Assembly: GCA_963844865.1 (NCBI GenBank)
Contig: CAWJPY010000021.1
Location: 186,001-250,000, forward strand
Reading direction: 5' to 3'
DNA length: 64,000 nucleotides
DNA from: CAWJPY01 sp963844865
Lineage (GTDB): Bacteria; Acidobacteriota; Thermoanaerobaculia; Thermoanaerobaculales; Sulfomarinibacteraceae
The notes under the pieces are model-generated. The model made no database searches, had not been told where the DNA came from, and was given only the letters and a program-made list of their open reading frames with translations. The position numbers were made by a program, and so were the translations under genes. Below, in pieces: positions 46,501 through 54,200 of the stretch. Each line of letters starts with the position of its first letter. Position 1 is the stretch's first letter.

Positions 46501-48232
46501 CCCCAGCGGGCGCCTCCAGGGCGGCGGGGATGCCGTTGGCGGTTACGGACTCGGCGTCGGTGCTCACCTGTCCGGCGAGGGTCACCGGAGTGACGCCCAG
46601 GACGCTCCCGGCCGCTGGAGAGAGCCCGCTGAAGGCGGGCGCCGTGAGGTCGATGCCGAAGCTCCGCTCGGACTGGGCGTCCTGCCCGGCGGCGTCGACC
46701 GCCTCCATGCGGACCGTGTGCTCGCCTTCGGCCGAGTAGGTGGCCCCCGGCTGGTACGGCTGGCCGTCGATGGTGGCGGCAACAGTGACCTCGCCCGTAC
46801 CACCAGAGGTGTCGGCGGTCAGGCTCACGGGGCGGTCGAACCACGCAGCGTCGGCGAGTGGCGCCCCACTCTCCAGGATGCGGATGCTCAGAGGTTCGGG
46901 CGCCGGGCCCCCGGTGGCGAGCTCGTAGCCAACCGAGCGGAACCAGTGACCGACCTCGGCCACCCCGACCGCCGGCGCAGGGTCGGTGCGCACACCCCCG
47001 GTCAGCCACCAGGCGCCGCTGTCCAGCGTGGCGAACACGTAGCGCTGGCTGTAGCTCGGCCAGTAGCAGCGCAGGACCAGGATCGCTGCCGGGGTGTCAC
47101 CGGTGCCGTAGTCTCCCAGGCGCACATCCGAGGAGGACCAGTTGAGGAGGGCGTCCGCCAGGCAGCCCGGGTCCTCGTCGACGCGGCCGTCGCCGTCATC
47201 GTCACGGCCGTTCGTCGGATCCTCGTTGAAGGCCCCATCGCAGTCGTGGTCCACGGGGGGCAGGTGGAGCTCTGCCGTCGAGCCGGGGTAGCTCTGCGCC
47301 GTGCCCGTGAAGTGGTAGCGGTAGGGGTTGCACGGAAACTCGAACTCACACAGGGTCTTCCGTGCAGCGCTCGGGTGCCGCGTGGTTGGGCGGACGTCGA
47401 GGTCTCCCAGGGCCAGCGTCCTCCCCTCCTCCTCTCGGGAGCGGGGCGGGAAGCGCACCTCGTCGCCGATCACCTGTATCGGCCACTCATCCTCCACCTC
47501 GACGCCATTCGTGACGTCCAGGGCTCGCACCTCGAGGCCGGCAACCGAACGCACGCCGCCCCCTGTGGCCCACACCCCGGGATGCAGCCCGACTAGCTCG
47601 GCGTCCTCCGCCTCCCAGGCGGTCACCACTGCCTCTTCGGGCCGCTTTCCGCCGTCCTCCCACGCGTAGACCCTCCAGCGCCGCCTGTTCGCCTGCCGAG
47701 CCGCCTCCACCTCCACGTAGAACCAGGTCCCGGGCTGGGGGACGAACGCGGGACCGTACTCGGTCCGCAGCCAGGAGCCGCCCGACCTGGAGAGCGCGAC
47801 GGCCGGACCGCCGTCTGCGAGCACCACTCCGGCCAGGTATGAGCCCTGGTCGGGAGCCACCAGGATCAGGCCCACCAGACCTTCCTCGTTTGCGAAGCGC
47901 AACCGCGCGCGGACCTGGAAAGCCTGTGCGTCCAACGCCGGTCCGCCCTCGAGGGAGACGACCCCGCCGGTGGGCGCAGGGCGCTCGTGTGACATGGCGG
48001 TCGACGCGCCAGGCACCACGCCGCGGATCGTGAGCGCAGGCCCGACATCGGGGTCGGTGACGAGCACGAAGGGAGAGGCCGCCAGAGGCCGCCCACGGGC
48101 GCCGTCCGGACTCAGCAGGTATGCGGTGCGCTCCAACGCGACACTCGGGACGGGCGCCGCCATCAGACCCGCGAGCATGGCCGGCGCGAACCGAGCCGCC
48201 ACGCGACGTACGAGGATGAGCGGCCCCGTCAC
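31505..48232 (-). CDS. giant secreted RHS/YD-repeat protein with C-terminal toxin-like domain
   Basis: 5,575 aa. GTG at 48232 has GGAGGTGGAAG before it and overlaps the upstream stop as GTGA. Signal peptide about 1-32 (LVRRVAARFAPAMLAGLMAA). Near 330-357 a DxDxDG-type calcium-like segment (HDCDGAFNEDPTNGRDDDGD). About 11 Ig-like repeats at roughly 477-1385 (VTVNGVSATLAGETFSATVT type), then Big_5-like and other beta domains. Beta-propeller-like part around 2960-3340. RHS part from about 3665 (PGLDVSLGRTYTSGGIVFGA) with YD repeats to about 4940 (YDEHGRLERITYPDDSHRDF). RHS core LHYLRARW, FLSRDPLGYV near 5260-5300, then DPSGL. C-terminal 258 residues: DFHFYAGYYLARSAGF, ASQYVDDN, LHSLADTYSHEGYT, GHADAGHYPDLP, a His/Asp pattern of zinc-dependent hydrolases. 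The RHS shell would encapsulate this domain. Confidence 0.88.
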   Translation of the reverse strand: MTGPLILVRRVAARFAPAMLAGLMAAPVPSVALERTAYLLSPDGARGRPLAASPFVLVTDPDVGPALTIRGVVPGASTAMSHERPAPTGGVVSLEGGPALDAQAFQVRARLRFANEEGLVGLILVAPDQGSYLAGVVLADGGPAVALSRSGGSWLRTEYGPAFVPQPGTWFYVEVEAARQANRRRWRVYAWEDGGKRPEEAVVTAWEAEDAELVGLHPGVWATGGGVRSVAGLEVRALDVTNGVEVEDEWPIQVIGDEVRFPPRSREEEGRTLALGDLDVRPTTRHPSAARKTLCEFEFPCNPYRYHFTGTAQSYPGSTAELHLPPVDHDCDGAFNEDPTNGRDDDGDGRVDEDPGCLADALLNWSSSDVRLGDYGTGDTPAAILVLRCYWPSYSQRYVFATLDSGAWWLTGGVRTDPAPAVGVAEVGHWFRSVGYELATGGPAPEPLSIRILESGAPLADAAWFDRPVSLTADTSGGTGEVTVAATIDGQPYQPGATYSAEGEHTVRMEAVDAAGQDAQSERSFGIDLTAPAFSGLSPAAGSVLGVTPVTLAGQVSTDAESVTANGIPAALEAPAGEWRAFTAAGIALAEGPNAIALAATDRVGHATTVSHTLVLDTLPPSLTITSPADGSFSDHAELQVSGTASDANLAQVTVNGVSATLAGETFSATVTLTEGSSTITVVATDAAGHSASAALTVTLDTAAPVLTVYESGTVFTEPLLLGRPVVFSAEAADASPVELAATIDGAPYELQTPYGAEGQHALRVTATDAAGNVASADRSFTIDLGGPQVEVSSPAPGALLDATVVTVEGRASEDTSSLAVAGVTATLGAPAGGWRSFLAAGVSLEMEGENLLAVVATDAAGNATEMDLVVERDTQPPTVALTSPAESLITRLPDLTVAGAASDRHLAAVTVNDAPVAVGADGTFALPLTLVEGSNQITIVASDTLGHTATVTRTPILDTTPPVITISHGGAPLPEDLLVNAAVTPLIEVSDATAVNTSATLNGAPFASGTAIAGEGSYLLAVTATDAAGNQATLERTFRIDLTPPVLSGIKPAAGSVIANASPPLSGASDDAVTVTVNGAAATVTAGTFTFPGLALGEGANTLTIVAEDPAGNRRTLSHALTLDTVAPQVTVTVPAEGALLGESRVQVSGSVTDANLDRVTVNGLAAALAGASFQASVTLAADGAAAVTVRAVDRAGNAGEATVNVERDTTAPVLTLSEPGAGAVLAARTVTVSGVASDPHLDGVSVDSQSVTPDPAGAFTTTVSLPEGAHTLTVEAWDAAGKRASLTRQLTIDLSAPDVHLIAPRPGALLAAAEVTVTGRVTDPAGLDRVTVNGRDATVQPDGGFTLEALPLAEGANTIVARAFDGAGNSGTASIQVTADTVPPAVAAIVPADGTTGVPASAQLKVRFSEKVDPATLATGITLAAAGQPLAVTVQPETDGSSVLVVPAGGLRPDTQHRLEVTAAVSDMAGHPLAAGTSATFTTSDTSPPPAPILTAPSSPACFATLELSGTAEPGARVEAEGSVRAAAAVAAPDGGFTLLLTPTVSSGAVTVQVRAIDAAGNASPAMPVTVELDCAAPYVVLADWDGGTRIAVRHSEPLDPATVVSGSSVLLDGVSGPLPFTVEVSGRDLAVELAAPPETDELPLRLRLTADLTDPASNPAVPYEQLFADPSGATLVAGEVFDDATSLELPGARIVLEEDGSPVAGEPPSVTSDGRGRFQLPVSSSPVTVRIEADGHLPVWRRVAPVPGLSTVLFDARLSVAAASQHLSGATRLTAGAAELTVEAAAVPPAGLDVALTPRSEQGLPGLLPLGWRPLATVHVGLPDGVALDPPATLIFSGATADAVIASWDETAHLWRAEASGGTVPVAGAGTLALLAADTAPTSPGAAVPGAPLPSAEPADPGALTATLDLDPPVILPIERALGTVTVTAAQPSPSGLAVEALLDEVLHIVDGRVLVVPPAATDLVLYREPDGAMAARFGIGASDAARRLALDEGSKTIHVRTLPAGLRTQDLVGPGGGSLLTPEGLGLEVPPGALDRMVGVHLAAHAVDALPLPAPAGLEVVTAATLDMGEVPLLAPATLGFPGAGLADEPCLVLTPVEVDGETAWRLVGPAALSEGRVLCGPEVLPDLPASWVRSSGVYVLMRSTGEAWGLLSGTVLDVDGEPGSAVCRVDATGGLVQLTAADGSWAQAAPAGAVALRAERLDTRDTGATSAVATAGEHLGGIDIALEVVAPRVVATSPADGAASASATTPVAVDLSEPLDPDFVQPSSLIVEVVVGTTPAQSWPGQLALSADGTRLTWTPDERFPPACQVLVTVGGELRDRQGYPLDGGDHRFGFGVERFLLPTDVDPTKIRLYVPGRDPAHPGHAVVEGEAGAVPGDVWLWVEDLDHDAPVTTVAAGQDGAFTLLLDPFDGAYGVAPGDRLLLHVLDSASLDDDLGVVPLRPWLTLDGLGAWFGIDGGDFTTVEGVGVSVPYGALPDGGSVKVHLLDSAQAFPPELEPPYADARAAVSLEISPAAARGIELAIPGPPPAAAGSLLHACRLLDVAGRPLPMLVRSARWDPDREAYVTTPESEETAKATGRERLALAAGAGDPDPLLPGVRSSMTLVVLEPLAAAAQARAREGEGAPKGLFTVHSETATGDGKVEIRGMFASLDGSSAYAVTLWAPQDAVLVAFEPREPTAKAAAGAKDGLSDFVEAYGAAVLGIEEILNTDDGGVVPIHPDHDFVLKVIDPDTGYTFSETAYPAPSGGWVTIDPTQAPGIGGTRLELVGAVPFRVISFAAAVGEVPLDVGIRVKMAAADAQLTCTVEEGALAGRPRLRLVNLRNGATRSVESGSGTMTLTNGSGGVKVGDPLVLVVEPLLAAGDQELRLLFNKNIGASFDQAWVKLVPEGDAHTSKVHAHAAGETLVLTPDPVWESGARYQLELAAAMFAALGHAQTLPGPVRLPIKVADVVSDGPVLPPDASVGDVALEGDVLLVAAYDAGLESWDVSDPSSPRRIATSLPGLAPVARVASDGFGHVLTVEGRVGEFVSLRLRRLEDLLVDGAQVPQLDEQELSQPFTGVGPGDLDLEVFSETVRFSPAELLDAPVQGITVHPDNEETPTAWLSITVPPALMVPNHPVLLVDGSSRRVLARRTAPSDGSELVIDNADGLPLAQPLELRSHADTLVWAHAAAGPLVAAKVQIAAPGSPSLSLGAVEQNAALLAWILPKKEPEVCRELHSEDRVYLGRLAVAPRSGGATVLEAASAYEGLWVFRQEGAAPDVSPDQIDCRRADGSGDLADVASSWWHFDGEEHDTRITALVGHHRLEVLEISAGGTLSQLAVKTIEWSPFRVALDTLHRQIVVRDNDTHLRVYSLTKRAADGLVMVADITLPEGSGMGPLTLDPETGLAFPGNAPVQYRPPEIELVADPDGDGVLERIDYLQPLGAPEAPAVDGKRPPYLAWVRARLPGASSDTVRVRIDGLGPGGAALPLRPSPFLPTSTVLELYRTPGLRLDDDGRHTFLSDRPILLIADERARTEYWSSLDAPMKAKLTAADEARAVYALCRNCDRDTDDDGTADLEWGVPAPRPGEVLVSGDDTPLELAASARLRITLDDSDLGSGWLKRLVDTNQAPTGEATSVSWMRSPPVTAGQGIEVRTAAAPEVELSSGALTLARSDLELPAPGLDVSLGRTYTSGGIVFGAFGWGWGMAGVGRLREAPDGTVELHTGSGERYVFGNQPGVHPGSDGATLTAYGYPGELKKLRSGGWLLKRPDDGYTTFDGGGYPELVRDRLRTDERSGSELRYHWFANGTLAQLSQANASHSEDTVPRTISFTYGEQGLVEAAQDSTGRTYRYGYDDNGRLTSASIGGVRTSSSGGTATVTESYQPELASVTAAIPGQLDHGAQLAEVTDAGGNVVVHVTWDGRQAQGLRRGAGADALVTTVSRIDDSHWQIQEGSSSPIRTHVALTDEGTGWRQRVVVGEGSEASESSTLLDRDGRVLETVDSGGITTTTEYLSGERRYSFSPTLVTTTAGAVGEPASVSSLATRYEYLPGSSLVREIRRPGPTGVLSTVIGRDSLGNPISVTGPDGTVTRRTFDALGRVVTQTSSTGAVSTMSYDDAVQGSGEPSRTVATTAAGTSTSDVVRNAQSAVISTRMTSSDPSLPSRTTTSDVNVLGWTLETSSGPSVTRTTYDASGRIARIQSSGPGEGAPSLSTTVPTYTSAGMISGITRSAGELSETTSMTYFGSGSLATSTTADLTTSYAYDSAGRTLTRQEGALPATTYAYDAAGRLSTTTTPGGKTWTNVYDTLGRHVGRIDPAGVRETLVLAPDGQLRERRLIFGGELWSWEEMGYDAAGRQTSHTVHRFEAPQDPESPETAPLTTETTYYGPGDGAKNGLVRSISSAPDKLTTFDYDDAGREVLRSLPDGTEVATAYYPDGKVHTRTVSYDGDEGAWSLTTQTTYDDQGRVATVTEPGDLTTSTLYDELGRRRSETAPDSEPGPSGEEHVDRVTLWGYGDMGRTVTTTRPDGAVITRVYDERGNLTTYEDTDQNRTTYAYDEHGRLERITYPDDSHRDFTYLPDGELETITRADGSLVSFTYDQAGRLESAEVTGGVQPGGTVSYGYDPLGRLLSASDADASLGFTWDSVGNQLSESLALPGPAPGLGTKTLTRTFDLANRPERLGMPDGLPDLVRAYDRGDRLVGLSRGGEALWRATYAGARWVGSERGNGLATTLAYDTAGRPTEVLTGVPDIGGVISDPIHHLGLSWTEASLRRAKSRSDLDRIVERFHYDGAGHLESNSRDGIPAVAAIPQDLAEMVPDPTLNSLQEWWTVNTVDELAERRRVLEGRQEVMDPTHNALHQVVDTSTHHYDWDVNGNLRQSHLKVGTDLIPEATYTHDWRDRLVEVEQGEVDTRLVVDPLGRLVAKVVHTPAGDAAHVYLHDGDQVVAEYVQEAGGPSWQLDRRKHWGRWIDDLVAEEVDTDHDGAFDTTLYPVTDLLGSVQLLTNQAGRIVERITYDTDGTPHFFGPDDTWPTVTRVAWTGAGARPTGDTVDAQVFEMGLSEWIDEASVADAVATLTPEGGEPIILDLALTPHLRGATLSGAAIESGITYTLHIEGLEDRAGNAMWPLDVSFTITDLAAYQVLQDDVAPQILAVLDSADGLYVLLDEPVVPASGVALEDAITVERGGAPVAGSTSRISSQLLKWTPTRAADWLIGGEYQVTAARLTDLSSTATAVSTTPLPISFTHLASELPEALLTYSEPSATRSLAESRYGLTSLFQGRTWHTDLGLHYLRARWSISSAGSFLSRDPLGYVSSQSPFAVFRWNSPNHGDPSGLYEKDFHFYAGYYLARSAGFPHDDACQLAWASQYVDDNPFTSPANFGRLAFNRQPLYGFHFLAASGEVVTPGNLIAVLNTRRSLGTSSLISLGIALHSLADTYSHEGYTAAYDLRNRRIGGPFLIGHADAGHYPDLPFLNPRKAMDAAQALYGTLTTFASNRGYAPFRSWPMIGWRLRQGFAFIGDLASRVQMWKKIIAEDFLVYLDYDILIVDPYWRYVFDARAEEQSRFVLDLEEGKLGDGIEEHSDQMVVVSPQ

Positions 48233-51200
48233 CTTCCACCTCCGCGGTGTGCTCCCCCGCTCCGAGGTGGCGGCGCCGAGCGCGGCCTCGCCAGGACACC
48301 GGCCGGGCTTCCGTCCACCTCCTGGAACGCCCCCGTCGTCAGGTCCAGAGGCACCGGCAGGATCCCGTCCTCGGTGACGGCGAAGAGGCGTGGCGTGCCG
48401 GTGTCCGGAACGTAGGACTTGACGTCGTGGCGCGACACGTCGTCGCAGCTCTCGGGCGCCTCCTGTCCCGGCACAAAGGCCTGCTCGGCGTAGGCGAAGC
48501 CGCGCACGTGCCCGAGGTCCGCCACCCACTCCCAGGACCACTCCCCGGTCAGATCGTCGTAGGACACCTCGAGCACCCCCGAGTCCAGCCCCGCCGCCAC
48601 CAGCACCTTCACGCCCTCCGCCAGGTCACCGACCCAGATGTCGCCTGGGTCACCGGGAAGCGGGACGGCGGCGAGCGGGCCTGCTCCTGGGTCCGCGGCG
48701 TCGTACATCTCGATTCCCCAGCCGTCCCTGACCACGAACAGCGCGTCCATCGCGACGCCCTGGAAGGTCAACGTCCCACCGTCGACCGCCACCGGTTCCG
48801 CCTCGCCGACGGCAAGGGGCCACTCGCCGAGGAGAGAGATCGAAGGCAGGGCGCTGCCGGAGAGCTTCAGCAGGCGGTCCGGAGCCGAGGCCAGCACCCA
48901 GATGTCCCCGGCGCCGTCCACGTACAGCTCTCGGACTTCCCCGGCCCCGTCCGCCAACACCTGCGGCGCCGTCACCACGGTAGGCGCTGCCGCCGCCGAC
49001 ACGTCCACGATCGCCAGCTCGACGCCCTGCTGGGACGCCACCACCGCCAGAGCACCATCCGCCACGGTCAAGATCCTCCCCCCGTCCTCTCCCCCAAAGA
49101 CGTCGCTGCTCCACGTGGGGTGGGTCGACGGGTCCGTCAGGTCGATCAGCGACACCTGCTGGCCCGTGACCACCAGTCGCTGGCCGGCGGCGGCCAGTCC
49201 GTGCACGGTCGCCCCGGGCACCCACACCTGGGCGTCGTACCACTGGGCACCGTCGGTCCAGCGGAAGCGCACGGTGGGCTCGTCCTCGGACGCCACCGCC
49301 CGCCACCCGGCACCGGCCGCCCCGTGGTCGACCCGACAGGTGAAGTGCTCCACGTAGCAGGCCGCGTCGAGGAACGGCGGGCCGACCGCCGCCTGACTCC
49401 CCAGGTCGAGACCCTCCTCGGCGGCCGTGGGCCCACGGTCGACGACGGTGACGCGCTCCCAGTCGACGCACGCCACCTCACCGATCACGTCCGCCAGGGA
49501 GAAGCTCATGGGCGTCCACTGCACGGACGTGATCTCGCCCAACAGGAGATCGACGGCGGCCGCCGATCCGGCCCCGTCGGTGCCGTTGCCGTGAGCCCAC
49601 ACCTCGCCGCCCGCGCTCGAGGTCGAGAAGGCGCCGCCTGCGAAGGACACGCGCCGGCCGTCCCAGCGCACGGCGCCGCGCTCCAGCGCCGGTGTCACCT
49701 CGTCCGGCCGGAACATGTGCGCCTCCACCCCGGATGGGAATGCCGCCACGAGGACGTTCTGCGTCGCGGCCAGTGCGAGCACCGGCTCACCCCGTGCCGG
49801 CATCTCACTCCGCGGCATGGGCGCGGGATCGTAGTCGTCTGCATATGCGTAGCGGACGAGTGCGCCGTCCTCATACCCCACGAACAGGCTGTCTCCCAGG
49901 CGAGCGGCGGTAGTGGGGGCGGCCCCCTCCAGGCTCACCAGCTCGGCCCGTAGCTCGAAGGTGCGCGGCTCCGTCAGGCGGTACAGGCGGAGGATCCCAT
50001 CGGCCGTCCTCACCTCAAGGTGGTCATCGTCCAGCAGCGCGGTCACCGGCGCCGATGGCAGGCCGGGCAAGGTCACCGCGCTGTCTTCGACGATGATGGG
50101 CGCCATCGGGTCCACCACATCCAGCTCCACGATGGGCGTGGCCCGCCCGCCTACGTCGGTGAATCCGTCGAGGACGATGCCGATGCGGTGGGGCGCGAGC
50201 TGCACCAGCTCCAGGGCATGCCGCCCCGCACTGCCGGGCACCGCCAGAACCGCCTCGGGCGGACAGGACATCGTGAGTCGGTAGCCGTTGGGAATCATCG
50301 AGGTGAAGATGACCGCGTCGGCAGCGGGATCCCGCCCCGCCGCGAAGATGAAGTTGTCCCGTATCAAGTTGGCCTCGACGGTGACGCCCGGCCCGAGAGG
50401 CTCGAGCTCACCGTGGATCGTGCCCTCCCACGACTCCATGTAGGAGCTGTCCACGAAACCGACACCCCAGAACGTGCCGCGCACGATGTCACGCATGTCC
50501 CCGTGGGGCTCTGCCACCGTGTCCGCCACCAGCTCCGGCATCCAGCCGCTGCCAAGCTGGCGCAGCAGCCGTCCGTGGCCTTCGGTGGTTGCCACCAGCG
50601 CCGTGTTCTGCTCCCGCCACATCCCCTTGACCCCTGCTCCACCAAGGTCGTAGCGGTGATACTCCGAAAACGGCGCGAAACCCAGGTCAATGGGCGCGCC
50701 ACAGACCATGACGGCTGGGTCGGAGCCGTTGCAGGCGATGAGCTGCATTCGATCACCCACCTCCGCCGGCAGGCGGCGCGAGGCGTAGCCGCCGGGCCCG
50801 CAGGGACCGTCGAAGGTGATCGATGCCGCCCGCACCGGGTGGAGGTTGGTCAACGTGAAGGACACTGCCGAAAGGCGGTTCGCGATCGTCTCGGAGTGGA
50901 TGTCCACCTCGAACTCGTGGCTGTCGCTCCAGAACCATCGCAAGAGTTGGAGCACATCGATCGTGGGCGCACTCTCGGGCGCGGTGGCCACCACGGCATT
51001 CACCGCCTGCCCGCTCGAACCCACGGCGGACACCCAGATCGAGGCGCCGGGCTCCACGTTGTGCAGGATGACGTGGAACGCCGCGCCGTCGGCCACCTCG
51101 AGCGGGTCGCTCGTCCAGCCGGCGACCGGCGTCGGGTTGTCCACCAAAACCGTGACCGTGTAGGGACCTCCGGCCCCGGTCACCGCCCCCGCCGTCGCCA

Positions 51201-54200
51201 CCAGCTCCGGCTCGCAGTCAGTGAGCTCGAGGGCGAAGCTGCCGAGGTCGATCGTGGGCGTCGCGGACGGGGGCAGCGAGCCGACGACAACTCGGGACGT
51301 GAACGGAGTGCGGTGTGCGTCGGTGGCGTCGAGCCGCACCTCGTCGCCCTTGCTGCCGGTGATGGTGATCGATCCGAAGGAGCCGTCGCCGTTCACCGTC
51401 GCGGGCCAGGTCTGGGCCGTGGCGACGTTCACCACAGCCAGTGACGCGATCCCGTCGGGATCGGTGACCGCTCCGGCAAATCCGGTCACCAGGTACGAGG
51501 CGTCGCTCGCCTCGATGGTTATCGTCGCTGCCGTGATGGCGGGCGGCTCCTGGTTGCCGAGCTCGAGGGCCGACGCGGGATCCACCGTCACCACGCCAAA
51601 GTCGTCGAGGTCGTCGAACAGCAGCTTCGCGCTCCCTGTGACCCTCACGCTGTCGAACCTGTAGATCCCCCGCCACGCGTCGCCCTCGGCGACCGCCGCA
51701 TCCGGCTCCTCGAAGGTGATCGTGCCGGCGTCGATCGACGCGATACGCCAGGTGCCCTTCAGAGCACCCGCTCCTTCCCGCACCTCCACCCAGTGACCCA
51801 CGAAGTACGGCTGGATCGACGCACGATCCGTGACCAGTACCTGGCCCGCAGTGCCTGGCTGCGCCGTGCCGGCGCCAAGGGACGGCAGCACCGTCCACGC
51901 CCCAGCGGTTCCGCCGTTGTCGATGACGAGATCTCCGAAGGTTGAGAACCCGTGGCGGTACAGGTAGATCGAGCCCGCACCACCGAGCTGGCCGTCAAGG
52001 TTCCCGCTCCGGGAGCTGAGGTTCGCCAGCACATCTGCCGAGATCGACTCGTACTCCAGGGCGATCGCCCCGCCGGCGCCATCGCCCGGCCGGGTCGGGC
52101 CGCCGTTCGCGGAGACCGTGCCCGACCCGGACAGCTCGCCGGCCACCGAGATCCACAGCGAACCCGCCGCACCAGCGTGGTAGTCGCTCGAACCCGAGCC
52201 GTTGGCGGAGATGCGTCCATCCACGACCAGGCTGTCGGCTGAGATCCTGATCACGCCTCCCCCCGCCTTGCCGTGCTCACCCGCGCCGGAGGCACCCATC
52301 TCCAGCGGACGGTACACACTGCCGTAGGTCGTCCCCGGCGACGAGCTATTGGTCCCGCCGAAACCGATGTGATTCCCACCTCCAGGAGGCTTCACCTCGC
52401 CGGGGTAGGTGGTCCCGTACCGCCAGTAGCCGACGCCGTCGGCCGAGATCGACGCTCCAGCCTGGACCGTCAAGGTGCCGCTCATGTCGATCTCGAGGCG
52501 CTGGCCGTAACCGCTCTGGTTGGCAGGTTGGGCCGGGGGCGACAGCCTGGCGCCGCTGACCACGGTCAGATCCCGTCCCTCCAGCCGCGTCGCCGTCACC
52601 GCTCCCGTGACGTTGGTGGTGCCGGCGACCCGGATCGGGTCGTCGCTCCTCAGCTTCGACTGGTCCCCGAGCGTCAGGTTGTCGAAGCGGTACACACCCT
52701 GCCAGCCATCGCCCTCAGCAACCGCGGCGTCGGTTTCCTCGAAGGTGATGGTCCCGCCCTCGATCGATCGAACTCGCCACGTGCCCTTCAGTGCACCGGC
52801 ACCGTCCCGTACCTCCACCCAGTGCCCCACGAAGTACGGCTGGATCAACGCTCGATCGGTCACCAATGTCTGGCCACCGCTCCCCGCCTGCGCCACACCA
52901 CTCCCCAGCGAGGGCAGCACGGTCCACGAACCCGCGACACCCCGGTTGTCGATCACGAGGTCGCCATAGGTCGACACGCCATGCTGGTACAGGTAGATCG
53001 ATCCCGCCCCGCCGAGCCGATCGTTGGAGTTCCCTCCTCTCGCGTTCAAGTCGGCGAGCATTTCCTCCGAGATCGACCCGTAGTCCAGCGCAATCGCTCC
53101 CCCACCCCCGTCTCCGCCCGGTATGGATTGCCCCCCCACCGCAACGATCGACCCGGATCCGCTCACCGCTCCGACCACCGAGACCCACACCGAGCCGCCG
53201 GCGCCACCGTTGTAGTTACCCGACCCATGGCCGTTGGCCGCGATCTGGCCGTCCAATCCCAAGCTGTCCGCTGATATCCGGACCACGCCGCCCCCCGGTC
53301 GGCCGTTCGAGCCGCCGCCCGAGGAACCCATCTCACGGGGGCGACAGACGCTGCCGTAGGTCGTGCCAGAGGAAGCACTAGTCGTGCCCCCCTGGCCGAT
53401 GTGGTTGCCGCCGCCCGTCGCCACGCTCTCTCCTGGGTAGGTGGCGCCGTACCGGAAGTAGCCGAGGCCGTCGGCCGAGATCCGCCCTCCGCACTGCACG
53501 GTCACGTCCCCCGGAATCACTAGGCGAACCTCCGTCTGGCTTGGCGCCGTCAACGTGCCGCCCTTCAGCACTCTGAGCGAGGCTGGGGCGAGGGGGGAGG
53601 TGGCGGTGAAGGTGCCGGCGGCGAGGACAAGGTCCTGGCCGTCGTAGGTGGCGTCGATGTCCTGGTCGCCGGAGAGGATAGTGCCGGAGACGACGGTGAG
53701 ACTGACGGCGGCGCTGCCGACGTTGCCGACGAAGTCACGGGCCTCGACGCGGATGGCAAAGGTCTGGCCTGGCAAGGCGTCCGTGGGCGGCGTCCATAGG
53801 ACCGAAGTGCTGACCTCGACGGCGTTTACCGGCACGTCCGCGACCAGCGGCACGTCGTCCACCAGGACCGAGTAGCTCTGGACCTGGTCGCCCTCGTCGT
53901 CCTCGAGTAGGTGGATGTCGATGGTCGTCGCCACGCCAGCAGCCACCAGATCGCCATCCTGCGGGCAGGGAATGCTCACCACCGGCGCCTCGGGGTTGAC
54001 GAGCGGCACCACGGAGAGGGTGTCGCTCAGCTCGAGGGAGTTGCCCGCGGCATCCGCGAGGGCGAGGGACCACGGCACCGAGGTCGCCACGTCGGTCTCG
54101 GGGGCCAGCCACGAGGCCGTCGCCTCGGCGGTCCACTCCGCACCGGGCTGCTGCACGGAGCCGAGGGTCAGGTCCGCCGGCTCGCCATCCACGGTGAACG

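Noticed and set aside
41564..47596. 2,010-codon open frame on the plus strand
   Set aside because: Shadow of the RHS giant gene on the minus strand; Gly/Arg/His-rich composition from reading GC-rich codons backwards, no ribosome site or domain.
51660..53490. CRISPR-like or satellite repeat
   Set aside because: The two long units are in-frame protein repeats of one gene; no short evenly spaced repeats.
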